A stretch of 64,000 nt of DNA from NCBI GenBank assembly GCA_945910005.1, contig OX246738.1, positions 26,823,303-26,887,302 of the forward strand, in the 5' to 3' direction. Both the position numbers and the translations under genes were made by a program. The DNA is from Isoperla grammatica (lineage: Eukaryota; Arthropoda; Insecta; Plecoptera; Perlodidae). Within the stretch, counting starts at the first letter, position 1, and every line of letters begins with the position of its first letter. Below, one piece after another: positions 61,410-64,000 of the stretch. A model generated the notes under the pieces. The model did no database searches and had not been told where the DNA came from. It was given only the letters and a program-made list of their open reading frames with translations.

Positions 61410-61690
61410 GCACATCAATTTTTTAAATTTCAAACTCATTCCCATCACTTTCCTGTCTCCCAACCAATTCTCTTCATCTATGCCTGTCCTCCAAACATCT
61501 CTTTAATTCAACCACAGTCCACTGTTCACCTTCATCTCCACATCCTGCTTTATACGATCCAGCCATCGTTCACTTGGTCTTCCTACTCACTTCTTACATA
61601 TTGTCTTCTCAAACGTCTGTCTTGGTATCATTTTTCATTCCCATTATATTCATGTGACCAAACTATCTCAAACCAACAATCAACAACCAA
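61410..61690 (-). pseudogene. Degenerate LINE reverse-transcriptase C-terminal fragment
   Basis: On the minus strand, GLR*FGHMNIMGMKNDTKTD and then, one frame over, VGRPSERWLDRIKQDVEMKV and RDVWRTGIDEENWL can be read. This is the 'RWFGH...GRP..RW.D.I..D......A.DR..WR' signature found at the end of many arthropod LINE polyproteins. At least two stop codons and one frame change break it. Neither end of the element was identified. Confidence 0.8.
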
Positions 61691-61699
61691 CCAACTCTC

Positions 61700-63261
61700 A
61701 ACTCCCAAGTTTTTTTTCTAATTTTATTATTCCTTTTTTAAATTTTGATATTCCATCAATAGGTACTGCGAGTAAATGTCGTTTTAACTGTTTGTATGCT
61801 ATACTCTATTCTTTCTATTCCATTGGCTAAGCTAGAGATCCATTAGTTAGAATAGGGATGTGGTATAACTTATAAAAGTAGCATTTTACACTTGAATGTA
61901 CAGTTTTCATTCCACAAGAGCTTCTTTACTTTCTGATAAAATAAAACCCATCCCCTGTTTATATTCTCTTTTCTATACTTTCCGTCCTATCTTCGCGCTA
62001 CTTGTCATTACACTCCCTACAGATAAATAGGTAGATAGATACATAAATAAAATAATAAATAAAATATAAGTGAATTTGTATATTTTGTAGTTTACCCACT
62101 CAGTTACAGGAACTGGTATTCTGCGGGGGACAATATACATTTATTATCTCGTTGCTGGGATGGCTCCCAACTCGCCGTTTATATGTATACCACTAACATT
62201 TCGAGAAAATAAAAGTAAAAAGCTGCCTGCACCGGGAATGGCTGTTGAATTTCGCAGTCCAGCTCCTCGAGACTCGACCCTGTTTTACATATTCCAATCT
62301 CGGTACAACAGCTAGTCTTCACAATCATGAACTTCAATATGGTCTTTCGTGGCTCAAAGCTTTGACCGAATGCATTTCGTCGTCTTTCCATTAAACTTTT
62401 CTATTCTCTTTCACATTTCCTGTTCTCTTTGGGTTTCGCCTACGAAAAAAATCCCCATTTTCCGAAAACGTAATAGAATGCCACTCAAATTCCAAATTCT
62501 TTTGTTTTCTTGTTTGAAAACTTTCTTCAGGTAGAAATACTTTCGATTCGACTTTTTCGGTTCTACCTTCTTGAATGTCGGCATCGGATCGTGTTTCCGA
62601 ACTCTTTGATACATGTGAGAACATTTCAGGTGACCGGAGTGTTCCGTGTTCGGTCATTACGAACGTGGATACGTTGCAGGTTGCCCGTCTAGCTCGCGTT
62701 TTGTGTTTTTATTATTCCGTTTGTCGCAGAGCTGGAGAAATAAGCCCATTCAAAATGAATGAACCGAACTTCTACTGAAATATTTAGACAAGTCTTACAG
62801 CGGTTATTGAACCTTGTGTAAGTTTTTCAAAGAGGTAGTTTGTTTTATTTGATGAGGGCTACCCAGGACGCTTTTGACCTTCAGGGGTAAGTCAGTTTTC
62901 TGCTCTCAGGAAGAATTTGACACATCTAAAATGTTTCATGGTTGTAGTTGAAATGTAAAGAAAGGCTTTTGATACGTGTATATGTTGATTAAATAGTTGG
63001 AACATCATTTTTTTTTAAATCATGAAACATTTATTTTTTTCCTCTTTTAAATATTCGCAAAACGTACTATAACCGTTATTTGTTCTGGTAAGTGCGTGAT
63101 AATAATTGTTTCTTAACATACTAGTATTGATTGGAGCCTGTATTTGTAAACCAAAATATGCAAAATTGTAGATAACAATAGACGACGCGCTAAAGACCAA
63201 AATGCTAAATAACCGTCCTCGGTGAAGCAACCGGTCGTTATTCTCTTGACCTTGCCTCGTA
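61700..63261. other. No gene seen
   Basis: AT-rich sequence. Overlapping frames on both strands at 62349-62778 show no known domain. Confidence 0.45.
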
Positions 63262-63406
63262 TCAGTCAGTCAGTCAGTCAGTCAGTCAGTCAGTCAGTCA
63301 GTCAGTCAGTCAGTCAGTCAGTCAGTCAGTCAGTCAGTCAGTCAGTCAGTCAGTCAGTCAGTCAGTCAGTCAGTCAGTCAGTCAGTCAGTCAGTCAGTCA
63401 GTCAGT
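63262..63406. repeat. CAGT tetranucleotide array, copy 2
   Basis: About 36 uninterrupted TCAG units; longer and purer than the array at 56872-56963. Confidence 0.98.
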
Positions 63407-63628
63407 TGGAGGTTCCAGGGGTTCGTGCCCCGATAGGGCACCACATTTAGGAAGATATGCTAAATCGCATGGTGTCGTTGTCATTGTCACACATGGGGCT
63501 TGGTTTCGAATGATTCTATTTTTGTTGGTCGTTTATTTTGGAGGAGAGGAGGTCAGTTGGTGGACCATAATTACGCACGTGGTTATGTGAAAATAATTTG
63601 CTCATAACGCGACAGCTTACATTTGCCT

Positions 63629-64000
63629 ACATTGCCTGCATCGTGCATATATCCCTAGACCATAATCCCTTGCTATGTCTGTGTCGTGTACATTGCCTGC
63701 ATCGTGCATATATCCCTAGACCATAATCCCTTGCTATGTCTGTGTCGTGTACATTGCCTGCATCGTGCATATATCCCTAGACCATAATCCCTTGCTATGT
63801 CTGTGTCGTGTACATTGCCTGCATCGTGCATATATCCCTAGACCATAATCCCTTGCTATGTCTGTGTCGTGTACATTGCCTGCATCGTGCATATATCCCT
63901 AGACCATAATCCCTTGCTATGTCTGTGTCGTGTACATTGCCTGCATCGTGCATATATCCCTAGACCATAATCCCTTGCTATGTCTGTGTCGTGTACATTG
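63629..64000. repeat. 61-bp tandem array running off the right edge
   Basis: Units starting ACATTGCCTGCATCGTGCAT begin at 63629, 63690, 63751, 63812, 63873 and 63934, with a seventh starting at 63995. All full units look identical, so the array is young or homogenised. Its full length is not in the window. Confidence 0.98.

Noticed and set aside
63407..63450. GGGGTTCGTGCCCC stretch that looks like a tRNA T arm
   Set aside because: No anticodon or acceptor arms can be drawn around it.
63222..63590. SVSQSVSQ-repeat peptide
   Set aside because: Translation of the CAGT tetranucleotide array.

Overview
This is eukaryotic, almost certainly arthropod and probably insect, nuclear DNA. It is AT-rich, has introns with canonical GT/AG borders, is crowded with non-autonomous transposons and simple-sequence arrays, and has very few genes. 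The insect clue is a zinc-finger gene that begins with a ZAD (zinc-finger-associated) domain, a domain massively expanded in insects. No species can be named from the sequence alone.

Genes. (1) 254-3197, minus strand: the first three coding exons of an NHLRC2 orthologue (thioredoxin-like plus NHL-repeat protein). The rest of the gene lies beyond the left edge. (2) 6793-10947, plus strand: a complete three-exon ZAD-C2H2 zinc-finger transcription factor of 517 residues with seven fingers. Genes 1 and 2 are head to head, 3.6 kb apart, and the space between them is filled with transposon insertions. (3) 32344-32558, plus strand: a single first coding exon with a signal peptide and an LRR N-terminal cysteine cap, ending at a good splice donor. 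No further exon of this gene could be recognised, so at least part of the remaining 31 kb is probably its first intron.

Mobile DNA dominates the rest. I assembled several hAT-like non-autonomous elements from their terminal repeats, and their 8-bp target-site duplications (TSDs) can be read directly: 3262-3748, 4087-4585, 21808-22282, 29166-30220 with 29325-30008 nested inside it, 47616-47886 and 50874-52386. There are also a TA-flanked inverted-repeat element (17883-18475), a MITE family with two copies (2030-2137, 17497-17627), other MITE-like inverted repeats, a 312-bp near-perfect palindrome (2342-2653), a probable solo LTR (15137-15635), two degenerate LINE reverse-transcriptase tails (about 4600-5583 and 61410-61690), and two SINE-like families.

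Tandem repeats are abundant: a 13-bp minisatellite followed by a 410-bp TTGTA array, a 78/105-bp array, a 406-bp CTA array, a 154-bp recent duplication, a 63-bp satellite-like array that is open on both strands, two CAGT arrays, a TTA array, and a 61-bp array of near-identical units running off the right edge. I found no rRNA, functional tRNA, CRISPR or other RNA gene. Most open reading frames outside the three genes are chance or repeat-derived.
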